Below the pieces are notes generated by a model. The model had not been told where the DNA came from, ran no database searches, and saw only the letters and a list, made by a program, of their open reading frames with translations. Made by a program: the position numbers and the translations under genes. From Adiantum capillus-veneris (Eukaryota; Streptophyta; Polypodiopsida; Polypodiales; Pteridaceae), in NCBI GenBank assembly GCA_014529385.2, contig CM043969.1:12234648-12298647 (forward strand): a DNA stretch of 64,000 nucleotides, read 5' to 3'. This document shows, one piece after another, positions 62,701 through 64,000 of this stretch (its first letter is position 1; the number at the start of each line of letters is the position of its first letter).

Positions 62701-63193
62701 CCCTAGCTTCAAACAATGGATAAAAAGCATCTTAAAAATTACCATAAAAATCTTAGTTTTGCAAAGGTTTTTCTCCGCACAAAATTTGACTCCAATTTTC
62801 AACTCACAACCTATAGAGATAATGAGTATAATCTACAAATCTTGTTTCTATCTTCGCTAAATAATTATGAAAATTTGGTTGAAAAAGAGGACACTTTTTG
62901 TGTCTCAATACATTAAGTGTCCAATTACAAAACTATTGTTGATAAGTGGTGCTATTTTTGCTTACTTGAGCCTTCCTATGTTTTTTGATGCGACACTTTC
63001 TAGCTCACCATCACCTTTTTTAATATTTTCTACCTCAAGTTGTCATGGTCAGTCTGCACCATTTTTCAATGTAACCATCACTATTTCTCATCATGTGCTT
63101 GTTGCTTATGGTCTACCAATTCCTCCAGTAGAGATTAGTCTCTTCCACCTTGCAAGAAACCCACACTGTTTTTGATTGTAATCGGATAGCTTG

Positions 63194-63195
<2 letters not shown>
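62701..63195. other. Region with two short open frames, no recognised gene
   Basis: Open frames at 62716-62916 (66 codons) and 62867-63175 (102 codons) overlap in different phases. Neither shows a known motif, and their composition follows the AT-rich surroundings. Probably non-coding. Confidence 0.4.

Positions 63196-63256
<61 letters not shown>
63196..63256. repeat. Compound AT / GA microsatellite
   Basis: About 15 AT units pass directly into about 15 GA units. Confidence 0.95.
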
Positions 63257-63261
<5 letters not shown>

Positions 63262-64000
63262 GTGAGGATCCCGGGGGCTTCACTCTATATACAAAACGGG
63301 ACGCCACTTGCGAGCAGAAAACTTCGATAAGACCCCTGTATATGAATTATATTAGGGAATATGACCCCCCCTTTTTACGCTTATATAACAATCAATGTAG
63401 AAAACTATCATACCCCTATCTTAGATATAAAATTTAGGTCTCACATGATCTAGCTGAGTAAATCTCGCTAAAGAGCGTACAACATAGTGACCGGCAACGT
63501 AATAATGAACCACTTCTATTGATAACTAGATGTACCCTCAATGTGTCTTATTTTGACTTTCAAATTATGTGTCCATTCAGCCTGCACTCTAGCTACTCGT
63601 CCAATTCTGACCCATCTAAATTACTCAAAAAACATGGTTATAAAGTTGTGTTAGGTTCTCCATGTGAATTTTCATCTATACAAACTCTTTATAGCTTTCA
63701 TCCCTCAACCAATGAACTATAATCACAAAACAAGAAATTGATACAAAGCATTGTTAGTTCTTGCATGTATCTTTGTAGCTATTGACTCACAAGTTCGAGG
63801 GCATACTCTTTTGGGAAGCCATAATTTTGAAACACAAAAACTTCCAATTTTGATACCCCCTCCCTTATTTTTAAGCTTGGGAGATAAATTATTGGGGGCA
63901 TACCCCTAACTTACATACTTATGTAACTTGTAAAAAAATCCCACTCCCTTGCACTTACGTAGTGCGGTAAGTTTTCCATGGTGAATCCCCCGGGGTGAGG
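63257..64000. other. Segment bounded by short inverted motifs, runs to the window edge
   Basis: CCCGGGGGCTTCAC at 63270-63283 faces GTGAATCCCCCGGGG at 63981-63995, and ATACCCCTA occurs near both ends (63411, 63900). This could be the ends of a small transposon of about 730 bp, but the inverted similarity is short and no target duplication is evident. No gene is seen. Confidence 0.3.

Noticed and set aside
62867..63175. 102-codon plus-strand frame near the right end
   Set aside because: No motif, overlaps another frame, AT-rich surroundings; not supported as a gene.

Overview
This is plant nuclear DNA built almost entirely from nested retrotransposons. The evidence is tRNA-Asp and initiator-Met primer binding sites, Ty3/gypsy and Ty1/copia polyproteins, plant-type LINE fragments, GA/GT/CA/TA microsatellites and no intact host gene. 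The species cannot be read from the sequence; a large-genome vascular plant (fern, lycophyte or gymnosperm) would fit. All nested boundaries were read by eye from terminal repeats and target-site duplications (TSDs).

Layout. Element A (+ strand, old Ty3/gypsy) is the outermost host. Its left part shows protease remains (4378-5090), the integrase C-terminus (6771-7298), a second protease-like domain with tail (7435-8119), an internal polypurine tract (8189-8202), an intron-like region (8927-10396) and a third ORF (ORF3) from 10402. ORF3 is cut at 13009 and resumes at 57458, ending in a polypurine tract and an LTR at 57959. On the far left a minus-strand LTR element (F, 2535-4364) abuts A and a LINE (1 to about 2300) abuts F. 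Element B (- strand) fills the gap in A's ORF3 (13010-57457). B is itself interrupted by element E (+, 15130-34284, TSD CAGGC), a solo-LTR-like insert S (36268-37887, TSD GTCC), copia element C (+, 37964-43232, TSD GGGGA) and gypsy element D (-, 44796-51354, TSD ACGT). D's gag is broken by another LINE fragment. Right of A lie a 0.75 kb foldback element (58480-59226) and about 4.8 kb of AT-rich sequence without recognisable genes.

Element E is the best preserved: 19.2 kb, LTRs about 1 kb with nine substitutions counted by eye, a gag-protease-RT-RNase H-integrase frame broken by one TAG, and an intact 1,085-codon ORF3 with a long coiled coil. It belongs with the Ogre/Tat/Athila-like gypsy elements (tRNA-Asp primer, extra 3' ORF).

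The most interesting system is shared by A, B and E. Arrays of about 24-bp palindromes sit inside predicted introns just upstream of the gag and ORF3 start codons. Spacings cluster near 125 and 285 bp, and in A and E the last copy lies about 170 nt before the ATG. Palindrome sequence is family specific; between E and B the two arms differ by a matched (compensatory) change, and A uses an unrelated AT-rich palindrome in the same place. In both A and E a conserved ATGAGAG|GT donor and AG|GATC(C/A)ATG acceptor would give an in-frame ORF3 start. The same elements carry an internal polypurine tract between pol and ORF3, a second protease-like domain after integrase, a W-x-P-K repeat tail and (in E) a duplicated integrase zinc-binding module.
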